DNA from: a virus
Direction: 5' to 3' (one strand)
Virus record (IMG/VR): IMGVR_UViG_3300020183_000518
Coordinates: 1-21,958 of that record
DNA: 21,958 nt
The stretch's first letter is position 1. Each line of letters opens with the position of its first letter. The notes below the pieces were generated by a model, which worked only from the letters and a program-made list of their open reading frames with translations, ran no database searches and had not been told where the DNA came from. A program made the position numbers and the translations under genes. Shown piece after piece: positions 6,118 through 12,732 of this stretch.

Positions 6118-6531
6118 ATGAAGATGAAGCGGACCACGACGTTCGCCCAGGTCAGCCCGGGCACCTATCAAGCGATCCTTCACAACCTCGACGCGAAGAC
6201 GATCACCACGGCCGAGGGACCGACCGACATTGTCGAGTGGGTCTTCCGCATCGCGGACGGCGAGCACGAAGGCGACATGGTCTCGGGCTCGACCTCGCAG
6301 GCGTGGAGCGAGAAGTCTAAGGCCTTCGCCTGGGCTAAGTCGCTGAACGGTAACAAGGCATGGGACGGTGTCGACAAGGACGGGGACCCGGATATCGCGG
6401 GCCTGGTCGGGCTGTCTTGCTTCGTCGAGGTCAAGGAAAAGGTCTCGGCCAACGGTACCGCGAGGACCAAGGTTGAGGCCGTGCTTCCCGATCTGTCCGC
6501 GAAGAAGGCCGCGCAAAAGATCCAGTTCTAG
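6118..6531 (+). CDS. DUF669-like ssDNA-binding candidate
   Basis: A 137-residue protein of predicted beta-rich fold (GTYQAILHNLDAKTITTAEG, then EWVFRIADGEHEGDMVSG and LVGLSCFVEVKEK). It fits the OB-like DUF669 pattern of phage proteins encoded beside Cas4-like nucleases and helicases, which are thought to bind single-stranded DNA in replication or annealing. The start at 6118 was chosen because GAAAGG lies upstream at good spacing and the longer in-frame stretch overlaps the nuclease gene. The C-terminus (LSAKKAAQKIQF) is short and basic. The family name is a judgement from size, strand pattern and neighbours, not from a search. Confidence 0.6.
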   Translation: MKMKRTTTFAQVSPGTYQAILHNLDAKTITTAEGPTDIVEWVFRIADGEHEGDMVSGSTSQAWSEKSKAFAWAKSLNGNKAWDGVDKDGDPDIAGLVGLSCFVEVKEKVSANGTARTKVEAVLPDLSAKKAAQKIQF

Positions 6532-6553
6532 GGGGCAAGCCTCAGGTATGATG

Positions 6554-6584
6554 AAACCCCGGGGCGCGTGAGGCCTCGGGGTTT
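6554..6584 (+). terminator. 12-bp hairpin between the ssDNA-binding gene and the primase gene
   Basis: AAACCCCGGGGC (6554-6565) pairs with GCCTCGGGGTTT (6573-6584) over 12 positions with one G-T pair, leaving the 7-nt loop GCGTGAG. The right arm ends in TTT followed by CGATAT, so only a weak U-tract is present. It may be a partial terminator or attenuator setting primase levels. It also makes a GTG at 6568 inside the loop an unlikely start. Confidence 0.5.
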
Positions 6585-6609
6585 CGATATCCGCCCCACC
6601 ATAGAGAGG

Positions 6610-8778
6610 ATGATTCAATTGTACCCTATCGAATCACGTTTGCGAGAGCTCGAGTCCGTCGCCAGGCTAGGGCAAGTCTTCATCGCGGTGCATCACGTCA
6701 AGCCCGACGGCAAATGCACTTGCGGCCGCGAGACCTGCGACTCGCAGGGCAAGCATCCCATCGACCGAGGGTGGCAGGCCCCGGGGGCTCAGTACGACGC
6801 GGCCGAGGCGGCGAAGTGGTATCGGCAAGGCCGGAACGCGGGCATCGTCACCGGGGCCGAGACCGGGCTTCTGCTTCTCGACCTCGACAACGAGGACGCC
6901 GTTTGCTGGTTCGAGGAGCGGAATCAGGACACGCCGTTTTTCATGGTCAGGACCGGGCGAGGGGCGCACGTCTACTACAAGCATCCGGGCTGGGACGTGC
7001 GGAACTCGGTCGGCGCCTTGGCCTCGGGCGTCGATGTTCGCGGCGAGCGTGGCTTCGTCGTGGCCCCCGGGTCGATTCACAAAAACAAGCGCATGTACGC
7101 GGTTGACGTTGAGAGCCAGGACGAACCGCAGGCCGTTCCCGCGTGGCTCGACGAGGCATTGAAGCAGGCGACCCGGCCACGGGGCGAGGCGTCACCTGTC
7201 CGAACGGATGCCGACGGGATCATCCGCGAGGGCGGCAGGAACGAGGCGGTCTTCTCGACGGCGGGATCCCTGCGGCGGCAGGGGCTCGGGTATGAAGCGA
7301 TCCTCGCAGCGCTCCGGGGAATGAACGAGACCGCGGTGGTCCCCCCGCTCGAGGACCGGGTCCTTGTCGACATTGCCGAGCGGGTCGTCGACGGGTACGA
7401 GGCCGGGACTCCGGTTCGGCGGATCAAAATCGGCTTGGCGTCTGGGCTCAAGGTCGAGAAGCCCCAGGGCGACGCAAAGCAGGTCGTTCAGCCGGACGAC
7501 GTGGCCCGGGCATACATCGAGGCGACTGCGGACAAGCCCCTCGCCCAGCACCGGGGATTCTGGCTACAGTTCAACGGCAAGTGCTATGAGCTCATCACGG
7601 AAGAGGAAGTCGGGAAGTCGGTCCTCGCCAGGATGCAGCAGGCCCCGGAACTCGTGAGCAAGTGCAAGCGGGCATTCGTCGGGGATGTTGTGGCGAACCT
7701 CGCGCCTCGAGTTAGCATCCCGAAGCAAATCGAGCTCGGGGGCTGGACTTCCGGGGAAGGGACGCTGTCGATCGTCGCGCAGAACGGAATCGTCAATGTC
7801 GACGGCTACCTTGCCGAGCGGGACGGCTGGCTGAAGCCTCATGACCCGGCACTTCTGGCGACGGTCTGTTTGCCCTTCGCGGTCGATCCCGAGTCCGACT
7901 GTCCGCTCTGGTTGTCGGTGCTCGAGAAGATCATGCCGGATGCGGATACTCGGACCCGGCTTCAACAATGGTTCGGGCTCAACCTGGTCCCCGACATTTC
8001 GCATCAACTCGCCGCGATCCTGGTCGGGGACGGGTCGAACGGCAAGTCCACCGTCCTCGAGATCCTCGGCGACCTGGTCGGCCGGGGGAACTATTCAACG
8101 GTGCCGCTTGAGCGGTTCGGTGAGCGGTTCGACCTCGCCGCGATGGTCGGCAAGTCGGCCAACATCGCGCATGAAATGGGCGAGATCGACAAGGCCGCGG
8201 AAGGCGTCTTGAAGCAGTTGATCTCGGGCGAGGAAATGACTTTTGAGCGAAAGCACAAAGACCCGTATCAGGCACGGCCGACGGCGCGGCTGACCTTCTC
8301 GACGAATGTCCTTCCGCGGTTCGCGGATCGGACTGACGCGATCTGGCGGCGGCTCCTGATCTTTCCCTTCAACGTCAAGATTCGGCAGGAAGAGAAGGAC
8401 TACGGCATCCTCGGCAAGTTGCGCGGCGAGTTGCCCGGGATTTTCAACTGGGCGATCTACGGGCTCGAGCTACTGAAGGCCAACGGCATCGCCGAATCGC
8501 TCGAGATGGTTAACACGAAGGCGCGTTATCGCGAGGCCGTGAATCCCTTTCTTCAGTGGGTCGATGACCGGGTCGATGACACGGGCCTCGGCACCGTTGA
8601 GACCGCCAAGCTTCACGAGGACTATCGGTCCTGGTGCGGGACGAATGGATACCATCCCCTCGCGGCTCGGACTTTCGAGTCGGAACTTGAGCGGCACTTC
8701 CGCAGGGTCGTGACAAGGCCAAGGGATAACGGCGGGGCGAGGCCGAGGGTATTCCCTGGCCTGAGGATCGTGCGGTGA
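6610..8778 (+). CDS. primase-polymerase fused to D5-type SF3 helicase
   Basis: A 722-residue replication protein. The N-terminal Prim-Pol domain has a Cys/His cluster (Cys36, Cys38, Cys43, then GKHP), the catalytic DLD at Asp91/Asp93, His120 in GRGAHVYY, and VDVRGERGFVVAPGS at about 141-155. The C-terminal half is a D5-like SF3 helicase: Walker A GDGSNGKST (473-481), motif C FSTN (563-566) and an arginine finger in WRRLLIFPF (579-587). Such proteins prime and unwind DNA at the phage origin. The ATG at 6610 sits directly behind AGAGAGG (6603-6609), which is too close; an in-frame TTG at 6619 has ideal spacing and may be the true start. The non-coding island just downstream is a candidate origin for this protein. 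Confidence 0.92.
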   Translation: MIQLYPIESRLRELESVARLGQVFIAVHHVKPDGKCTCGRETCDSQGKHPIDRGWQAPGAQYDAAEAAKWYRQGRNAGIVTGAETGLLLLDLDNEDAVCWFEERNQDTPFFMVRTGRGAHVYYKHPGWDVRNSVGALASGVDVRGERGFVVAPGSIHKNKRMYAVDVESQDEPQAVPAWLDEALKQATRPRGEASPVRTDADGIIREGGRNEAVFSTAGSLRRQGLGYEAILAALRGMNETAVVPPLEDRVLVDIAERVVDGYEAGTPVRRIKIGLASGLKVEKPQGDAKQVVQPDDVARAYIEATADKPLAQHRGFWLQFNGKCYELITEEEVGKSVLARMQQAPELVSKCKRAFVGDVVANLAPRVSIPKQIELGGWTSGEGTLSIVAQNGIVNVDGYLAERDGWLKPHDPALLATVCLPFAVDPESDCPLWLSVLEKIMPDADTRTRLQQWFGLNLVPDISHQLAAILVGDGSNGKSTVLEILGDLVGRGNYSTVPLERFGERFDLAAMVGKSANIAHEMGEIDKAAEGVLKQLISGEEMTFERKHKDPYQARPTARLTFSTNVLPRFADRTDAIWRRLLIFPFNVKIRQEEKDYGILGKLRGELPGIFNWAIYGLELLKANGIAESLEMVNTKARYREAVNPFLQWVDDRVDDTGLGTVETAKLHEDYRSWCGTNGYHPLAARTFESELERHFRRVVTRPRDNGGARPRVFPGLRIVR

Positions 8779-8780
8779 CG

Positions 8781-8792
8781 TGTACCGTGGGG
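8781..8792 (-). promoter_or_regulatory. operator motif CCCC-NN-GGTACA, copy 3
   Basis: On the - strand this reads CCCCACGGTACA, an exact fit to the core shared by the palindromes at 2226 and 4336. On the + strand it directly follows TGACG, as the other copies follow TGACGG. It forms an inverted pair with the copy at 8836, 10 of 12 positions matching. Only the half-site core is conserved here, so binding by the same protein is inferred. Confidence 0.45.
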
Positions 8793-8835
8793 ACCGCTGG
8801 GGACCGCTTTTTTCCCGTGCCTGTTAGCTTTGATG

Positions 8836-8847
8836 CCCCTTGGTACA
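8836..8847 (+). promoter_or_regulatory. operator motif CCCC-NN-GGTACA, copy 4
   Basis: CCCCTTGGTACA matches the operator core on the + strand. It lies 43 nt from the inverted copy at 8781, at the edge of the AT-rich stretch. A degenerate relative (CCCC-AGC-GGTACC, within the imperfect palindrome at 8975-8994) lies further downstream. Confidence 0.45.
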
Positions 8848-8863
8848 CGGTCCTAGAAAAACT

Positions 8864-8899
8864 TAAATACATGAGAGAGAGAGAAGGAATAAATACATG
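8864..8899 (+). repeat. 10-bp direct repeat TAAATACATG, two copies
   Basis: TAAATACATG occurs at 8864-8873 and again at 8890-8899, 26 bp apart, with a GA-rich spacer (GAGAGAGAGA). The second copy runs into the palindrome at 8893-8913. Short AT-rich direct repeats near a helicase gene can be initiator-binding iterons, but two copies are few. Confidence 0.5.
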
Positions 8900-8913
8900 T
8901 CTCGTACATGTAT
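8893..8913. promoter_or_regulatory. perfect palindrome ATACATGT-N5-ACATGTAT
   Basis: Arms of 8 bp (8893-8900 and 8906-8913) are exact reverse complements around CTCGT. The symmetry suits a dimeric DNA-binding protein. The sequence is unrelated to the CCCC-NN-GGTACA sites, so a second regulator or an origin-binding protein is likely. It would also form an RNA hairpin if transcribed. Confidence 0.5.
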
Positions 8914-9018
8914 AAAGTTGCGGATCTCTGGGACCGGGAAAAAAGGGCGCAAACCCGCGTCAATGTTGAATTATTTGGTCCCCAGCGGTACCAACCCGGC
9001 CGAAGGAGGGCCGAAACG

Positions 9019-9357
9019 ATGAGAAAGAAGCCAGGAAGCCGGACGATTGAGAAGCCTGCCGAAGCCGAATGGACCCTCGTCCCCTGCTCGGAATGGACGC
9101 GGGAAGGCGAGCTCGAGGGATGGGACCGCGAGACCGGGGACCGGACGGTGTCTGAAATCCTGGCCGACATCGGCGCGACGGGGATGATCTGGTTCGAGTC
9201 GGACCCCGAGCGGGGGATTGCCTTGATGGTCCAACCCGGCTTTGAGGTCCCCGGTGACATCCTGACCCGGCTCCGTGATAATCGGGAAGGCATCATCCGA
9301 TGGTGGACAACCTACCGGACCCGCTACGAGCCCCTAGAAGCAACGCAAGAGGGCTAG
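9019..9357 (+). CDS. small phage protein with TubC-like C-terminal helix motif, unknown function
   Basis: A 112-residue acidic protein. The C-terminal part (FEVPGDILTRLRDNREGII, then RWW) has the leucine/arginine pattern of TubC-N-type docking segments that are common in small phage proteins; the function there is unknown. The ATG at 9019 has a strong AAGGAGGG 8 nt upstream and is preferred over an in-frame ATG at 8908 that sits inside the palindrome. It is the first gene after the control island and may be driven from it. Confidence 0.7.
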   Translation: MRKKPGSRTIEKPAEAEWTLVPCSEWTREGELEGWDRETGDRTVSEILADIGATGMIWFESDPERGIALMVQPGFEVPGDILTRLRDNREGIIRWWTTYRTRYEPLEATQEG

Positions 9358-9369
9358 GGGTGCGAAGGG

Positions 9370-9609
9370 ATGGGTGGATTGGGCAAGTCCCGCTCTGGGG
9401 GCTTACAGGGGCGGCAGAACCGCAGGACGCAGGCGAAGGGCGACGGGTTCCCTTGGCAGTGTCTCACCTGCGGCGAGTTCCTGACGATCTCTCATCATCA
9501 CTGTCGGGAGTGCGACCTGCACGAGGTCAGCGCCAAAAGGGGCCCGACGATCTGCCGCGGGTGCGGCAAAAGGCTGAGCGACGACTTCAAGACAATTTAC
9601 AACCCCTGA
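9370..9609 (+). CDS. small zinc-ribbon protein
   Basis: A 79-residue protein with a basic N-terminus (KSRSGGLQGRQNRRTQAKG) and three CxxC pairs: CLTC, CREC and CRGC, with a His-rich stretch (ISHHHC) before the second pair. This would bind one or two zinc ions, like small phage zinc-ribbon proteins that touch nucleic acid or replace a host subunit. GAAGGG precedes the ATG closely. It lies directly before rusA, with 23 nt between them. Function not known beyond metal binding. Confidence 0.65.
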   Translation: MGGLGKSRSGGLQGRQNRRTQAKGDGFPWQCLTCGEFLTISHHHCRECDLHEVSAKRGPTICRGCGKRLSDDFKTIYNP

Positions 9610-9632
9610 CCGTCGTCCTCGAGGCCGGGGTC

Positions 9633-9989
9633 TTGACGATCCGATCCGATGGATTCCCGGCCCGGGTCAAGCCTAGGCCAAGGACGACGCAGGGCGGGCA
9701 CGTTTACATGCCAGGCGAATACATGGCCTGGAAGAGACAGATTGCCGGAAGAGTTGCTCTGGCCTTGAGTGGATGCCCGGTCTGGCGTCAAGATAGACTC
9801 AGCCTCGAGCTCTGGTTCTGGACGGGAAAGGGGGATGTTGACAACCTCGCAGGAGGGGTGATGGACGCTCTGAATGGGATTGCGTGGCACGATGACGAGC
9901 AGGTGATCGACTTGGTCGTGAGAAAGCGACCGAAGGCAAAGACAAGTCCGCGATGGGTCGCGGTCGTCCGCGTCTCGGCCGATGCTTAA
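9633..9989 (+). CDS. rusA: RusA-like Holliday junction resolvase
   Basis: A 118-residue resolvase of the RusA family, which cuts four-way DNA junctions during recombination and before packaging. The core GDVDNLAGGVMDALNG has the paired acids Asp68 and Asp70, and WHDDEQVIDL gives Asp87/Asp88 as the third acid. The N-terminus, MTIRSDGFPARVKPRPRTT, fits family starts with a proline/arginine-rich beta strand. This start is a TTG at 9633 with GAGG 8 nt upstream; no ATG is available and the longer frame upstream is the shadow of the zinc-ribbon gene. The lysine that follows the DxDN motif in E. coli RusA (Lys76) appears here as Gly74, an unusual change at a residue known to matter for catalysis. 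Confidence 0.85.
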   Translation: MTIRSDGFPARVKPRPRTTQGGHVYMPGEYMAWKRQIAGRVALALSGCPVWRQDRLSLELWFWTGKGDVDNLAGGVMDALNGIAWHDDEQVIDLVVRKRPKAKTSPRWVAVVRVSADA

Positions 9990-10176
9990 ACCAGTTGAAA
10001 TACGATGCTCCGGTTGTGCTACGCTCGCCCTGGTACTCGACGGGACGAAGCTTCATCGGGAGCAGTTGTGTCGAAAGTGCTTCGATGAGTGGATGGACCT
10101 CGACCGTCGGGCATCGGCCGAACTGCAAAAAGAGCGGCGGCGATGGGTCAGGATCGATCATGGGGGCAGACAATGA
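9982..10176 (+). CDS. Com-like small zinc-finger protein
   Basis: A 64-residue protein with CSGC at residues 9-12 and CRKC at about 30-33, followed by an Arg/Glu-rich helix (RRASAELQKERRRW). The four cysteines and the size match Com-like translational regulators and other phage zinc fingers that bind RNA or DNA. The ATG lies within the last 8 nt of rusA, and the stop overlaps the next gene. The target cannot be told from the sequence. Confidence 0.6.
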   Translation: MLKPVEIRCSGCATLALVLDGTKLHREQLCRKCFDEWMDLDRRASAELQKERRRWVRIDHGGRQ

Positions 10177-10505
10177 CCCCGCTCGAGGCATTCCGGGCGA
10201 TACTCGCCGCGGGGGGGAAGTTTTCTATCGGCGAAACCGAGGGCGGAGACCTAATCCTGGGCATTGAGGGGAAGATGAGCGACAAGGTCCATCGGATGGT
10301 AGAGGAGGACCCGCGGGCGATCGCTGCGGTTGCCCTCGAGCACTTGCCCGACATGACCCCGGTCCTGGGGGATGCGACCCCGGTCCGGGTCGTGTTTATG
10401 CGGGCGAAGGATGGACTCGTGGCGCGATGGAAGACCGAGCGGGGCCAAGTGCGGATCTCGCAGGTCAAGGACCCGGACGGCAAGAAACGCAAGGGCAAGG
10501 ACTGA
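10173..10505 (+). CDS. small phage protein, unknown function
   Basis: A 110-residue protein (MTPLEAFRAILAAGGKFSIG, then GDLILGIEGKMSDKVHRMV and AIAAVALEHLPD) with a Lys-rich tail (DPDGKKRKGKD). The first 60 residues alternate short helices and strands in a way like TubC-type docking segments, similar in style to the gene at 9019, but this is weak. The start at 10173 overlaps the previous stop. No enzyme motif seen. Confidence 0.6.
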   Translation: MTPLEAFRAILAAGGKFSIGETEGGDLILGIEGKMSDKVHRMVEEDPRAIAAVALEHLPDMTPVLGDATPVRVVFMRAKDGLVARWKTERGQVRISQVKDPDGKKRKGKD

Positions 10506-10597
10506 TGCCAGACCTACCAGGGCGGGGCGAGATAAGGGATAGCGTCCGGCGCAAGAACGTCGGGCGGAACTACAATCACGAGATGGGGCGAGCTTGA
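10505..10597 (+). CDS. possible 30-residue basic peptide
   Basis: Starts with a TGATG overlap on the previous gene and reads MPDLPGRGEIRDSVRRKNVG, then RNYNHEMGRA. It fills an otherwise empty 109-nt gap before the small terminase gene. Coupling to the upstream stop is the main support; it could equally be leader sequence. Confidence 0.3.
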   Translation: MPDLPGRGEIRDSVRRKNVGRNYNHEMGRA

Positions 10598-10614
10598 GTT
10601 CGGGGGGCTATGAC

Positions 10615-10968
10615 ATGCCGAAGGTTGTTCCGCAGGTCGATGACAACATGCTACGCCAGGTGGAAGAGCTAGCCGGGTACGGTTTGAGCGTCGCGCAAAT
10701 CGGCTGCATTGTTGGCTTTTCCGAGCGGACGGTGCACGAGAGAGCGAAGGAAAACGAAGACTTTGGCGCGGCCTTACAGAGGGGCAGGGCCAAAGCCGCG
10801 GCAATCGTAGGAAAGGCCCTTTTTCAACGGGCGAAGGACGGCGACGTTCAGGCGATCCGATGGTGGGAAATGACCCGTGAAGGCAGGTCCGAAAAGCGGC
10901 AAGTGGAGCAGCAGGCGAAGGAAGAGATCATCATCCGGTGGCCTGACGAGGAAGGCGGCGAGGGGTGA
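10615..10968 (+). CDS. terS: terminase small subunit
   Basis: A 117-residue protein. A sigma-like helix-turn-helix occupies about residues 16-45 (VEELAGYGLSVAQIGCIVGF, then SERTVHERAKENEDFGAALQ). It is followed by an amphipathic oligomerisation region (GRAKAAAIVGKALFQRAKDG) and WWEMTREGRSEKRQVEQQ. This is the common layout of small terminase subunits, which recognise phage DNA for packaging by the large subunit encoded at 12723. The ATG at 10615 with GGGGGG 7 nt upstream is preferred over an in-frame TTG at 10594. The stop overlaps the GTG of the Dam-like gene. Two methyltransferase genes separate it from terL, which is unusual. Confidence 0.8.
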   Translation: MPKVVPQVDDNMLRQVEELAGYGLSVAQIGCIVGFSERTVHERAKENEDFGAALQRGRAKAAAIVGKALFQRAKDGDVQAIRWWEMTREGRSEKRQVEQQAKEEIIIRWPDEEGGEG

Positions 10969-11423
10969 GCAGGAAGAACCCGGAGGACAACAAGTTTCAC
11001 CGGGGCAACGGAGGAGACGGAAAGCACTACTGGCTTACTCCACCAGAGGTTTATGCCCCTCTCAACAATGAGTTTGGCTTCACCTTTGACCCGTGCCCAT
11101 ACCCAAAACCCGACGACTGGGACGGCCTGACGGGAGAGTGGGGAAGCAGCAACTACGTCAACCCTCCATTCGGTTCGATTATCCACGAAGGAAAGAAGAA
11201 GGGGCCGACTGCGTGGGTGCGAAAAGCCATTGAAGAACAGGCCAAAGGCAAAGATGTTGTTCTGGTCTACCCGGTCGACAAGTGGATCCTAATGCTGCTT
11301 CAGGCAGGCGCAGAGGTTCGCAACCTGGGCGACGTGAAGTGGTTGGCTACTGAAGACAACAGCCAAGGCAAAGGGACAGGAAGGCATATCGCCTGCTTCG
11401 TTTTAAAGGCCCATAAGGCATGA
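10965..11423 (+). CDS. phage Dam-like DNA N6-adenine methyltransferase
   Basis: A 152-residue protein of the phage Dam family (DNA N-6-adenine-methyltransferase). YWLTPPEVYAPLN at about 22-34 and FGFTFDPCPYPKPDDW match the family's TP-x-x-LY and D-P-C start. The catalytic motif is NPPF at 66-69. The product should methylate adenine in a short DNA site, perhaps GATC, to protect phage DNA or mark packaging sites. The start is GTG, in a GTGA overlap with terS. Codon use differs from the neighbours, with more AGG, GGA, CCA, ACT and CTT, so the gene was probably acquired recently. It is near the short end of the family. Confidence 0.82.
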   Translation: MSRKNPEDNKFHRGNGGDGKHYWLTPPEVYAPLNNEFGFTFDPCPYPKPDDWDGLTGEWGSSNYVNPPFGSIIHEGKKKGPTAWVRKAIEEQAKGKDVVLVYPVDKWILMLLQAGAEVRNLGDVKWLATEDNSQGKGTGRHIACFVLKAHKA

Positions 11424-12610
11424 CCCAAGCCGAGGTTCTGGTGGGCGACTGCATCGAGAAGATGCGGACCCTTGCCGATTCGTCCGTCGATTCCATCGTG
11501 ACCGATCCCCCCTATGAGCTCGGGTTCATGGGCAAGTCCTGGGACGCGTCGGGCGTCGCCTTCCGGGTAGACGTGTGGCGCGAGGCCCTGCGGGTGCTGA
11601 AGCCAGGCGGGCACCTGCTCGCGTTTTCGGGAAGCCGGACCTATCACCGGATGGCCGTGGCGATCGAGGACGCCGGGTTCGAGATCCGCGATCAAATCAT
11701 GTGGGTTTACGGGTCGGGATTCCCGAAGTCGCACGACGTGAGCAAGGCGATCGATGCGGCGGCGGGTGCGGTGCGGCAGGTGGTTGGCATCACAATTAAA
11801 GGCGCGCAGTCTGTTTCAACGGGTCGATATGGTTCCTGGGGCGAAGGCATAACGCCTACCGCTCCCGCCACGCCCGAGGCCGAACGCTGGTCCGGCTGGG
11901 GCACGGCTCTCAAGCCTGCTCACGAGCCTATCGTCGTCGCCCGCAAGCCGCTCGTGGGCACCGTGGCGCAGAACGTACTAGCGCACGGGACCGGGGCGCT
12001 GAACATCGACGGGTGCAGGGTGGGGACGGAGGGCGGAACCGCCAAAGCAGGCTTGCCGTCTTATGTTCAAGGGATTTCGTTGAAGGGTTCTCTTGACGGA
12101 TCATTGAATGGCGGCGGCCCCGTTTCGATTGATGCAGGCCGTTGGCCCGCGAACCTGATCCACGACGGGAGCGAGGAGGTCGTGGGGCTGTTCCCGGGGG
12201 ACGAGGGCGCGAGTGCAGCACGCTTCTTCTACAGCCCGAAGGCGAGCAAGGCCGACCGGGACGAGGGGCTACGCGACGGCGGCATCGGTGCGCTACGCGA
12301 CGGCGGCAGGCCGTCAGAGGCAAGGCGCAACATCCATCCGACGGTCAAGCCCTCGGACCTGATGCGCTATCTCTGCCGCCTAGTTACGCCGCTCGGCGGC
12401 TTGGTCCTCGACCCCTTCACGGGATCGGGCAGCACGGGCAAGGGTGCGGTCCTCGAGGGCTTCCGATTCTTGGGGATCGAGCTATCGCCGGAATATGCCG
12501 CGATTGCTCGGGCCCGCATCCGGCATGCCGTCGGGCATGTTGCGCCTGAGCCCGTGACCGAAGTCCAGGCTTCCGAGGCCCCTCGCGGGCAAATGAGGCT
12601 GTTCGCATGA
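11420..12610 (+). CDS. DNA methyltransferase, N4/N6 type, beta-class motif order
   Basis: A 396-residue methyltransferase. The catalytic motif TDPPYELGFMGKSWD is at residues 28-42 and the AdoMet-binding DPFTGSGSTGKG starts at 331, so the order is catalytic motif, variable target region, then AdoMet motif, as in beta-class enzymes that methylate N4-cytosine or N6-adenine. HPTVKPSDLMRYL (about 310) and FLGIELSPEYAAIARARI (about 350) are further family motifs. No restriction enzyme gene is adjacent, so it is probably an orphan enzyme for anti-restriction. Within the target region, LRDGGIGALRDGG comes from a 24-nt period duplication (12268-12308). The start ATGA overlaps the Dam-like stop. Confidence 0.92.
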   Translation: MTQAEVLVGDCIEKMRTLADSSVDSIVTDPPYELGFMGKSWDASGVAFRVDVWREALRVLKPGGHLLAFSGSRTYHRMAVAIEDAGFEIRDQIMWVYGSGFPKSHDVSKAIDAAAGAVRQVVGITIKGAQSVSTGRYGSWGEGITPTAPATPEAERWSGWGTALKPAHEPIVVARKPLVGTVAQNVLAHGTGALNIDGCRVGTEGGTAKAGLPSYVQGISLKGSLDGSLNGGGPVSIDAGRWPANLIHDGSEEVVGLFPGDEGASAARFFYSPKASKADRDEGLRDGGIGALRDGGRPSEARRNIHPTVKPSDLMRYLCRLVTPLGGLVLDPFTGSGSTGKGAVLEGFRFLGIELSPEYAAIARARIRHAVGHVAPEPVTEVQASEAPRGQMRLFA

Positions 12611-12732
12611 CAGGTCAACTCGCCCCGGCATCGTCGGACTGGTGCCTCTGGGACTTCGTGGCCTTGGCCGTCGTCCTGGCGGGGCACGTCGCGATCCTCG
12701 TGGCGCTAGCGAGCGGGGGGGGATGCCCCTGA
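12607..12732 (+). CDS. 41-residue single-pass membrane protein between methyltransferase and terminase
   Basis: Reads MTGQLAPASSDWCLWDF followed by a strong hydrophobic helix (VALAVVLAGHVAILVALA) and a short GGGCP end. Its ATG overlaps the methyltransferase stop (ATGA) and it ends 10 nt inside the terminase gene. The overlaps at both ends and the clean membrane helix argue for a real small gene. No family recognised. Confidence 0.5.
   Translation: MTGQLAPASSDWCLWDFVALAVVLAGHVAILVALASGGGCP

Larger units (their letters stand above)
8779..9018. other. non-coding AT-rich control island, candidate replication origin
   Basis: These 240 bases between the helicase gene and the next ribosome site hold dense structure. 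There are two CCCC-NN-GGTACA motifs in opposite orientation, a 10-bp direct repeat, a perfect 8+8 bp palindrome and a 13-bp inverted repeat (ACCGCTGGGGACC at 8793, complement at 8977). The stretch 8851-8920 is much richer in A and T than the surrounding DNA. A frame is open from 8908 into the next gene but has no ribosome site. The position directly after a Prim-Pol/helicase gene is typical for a phage origin, though an early promoter region would look similar. Confidence 0.5.

Noticed and set aside
8864-8913. CRISPR-like or iteron array near 8870
   Set aside because: Only two short direct copies exist, with no regular repeat-spacer pattern, so an array is not supported; kept only as repeats.
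8908-9018. N-terminal extension of the 9019 gene from an ATG at 8908
   Set aside because: That ATG lies inside the palindrome without a ribosome site, while the ATG at 9019 has a strong AAGGAGGG.
9300-9632. Longer RusA frame starting at 9300
   Set aside because: The upstream 111 codons are the out-of-frame reading of the zinc-ribbon gene; the RusA family N-terminus begins at the TTG at 9633.
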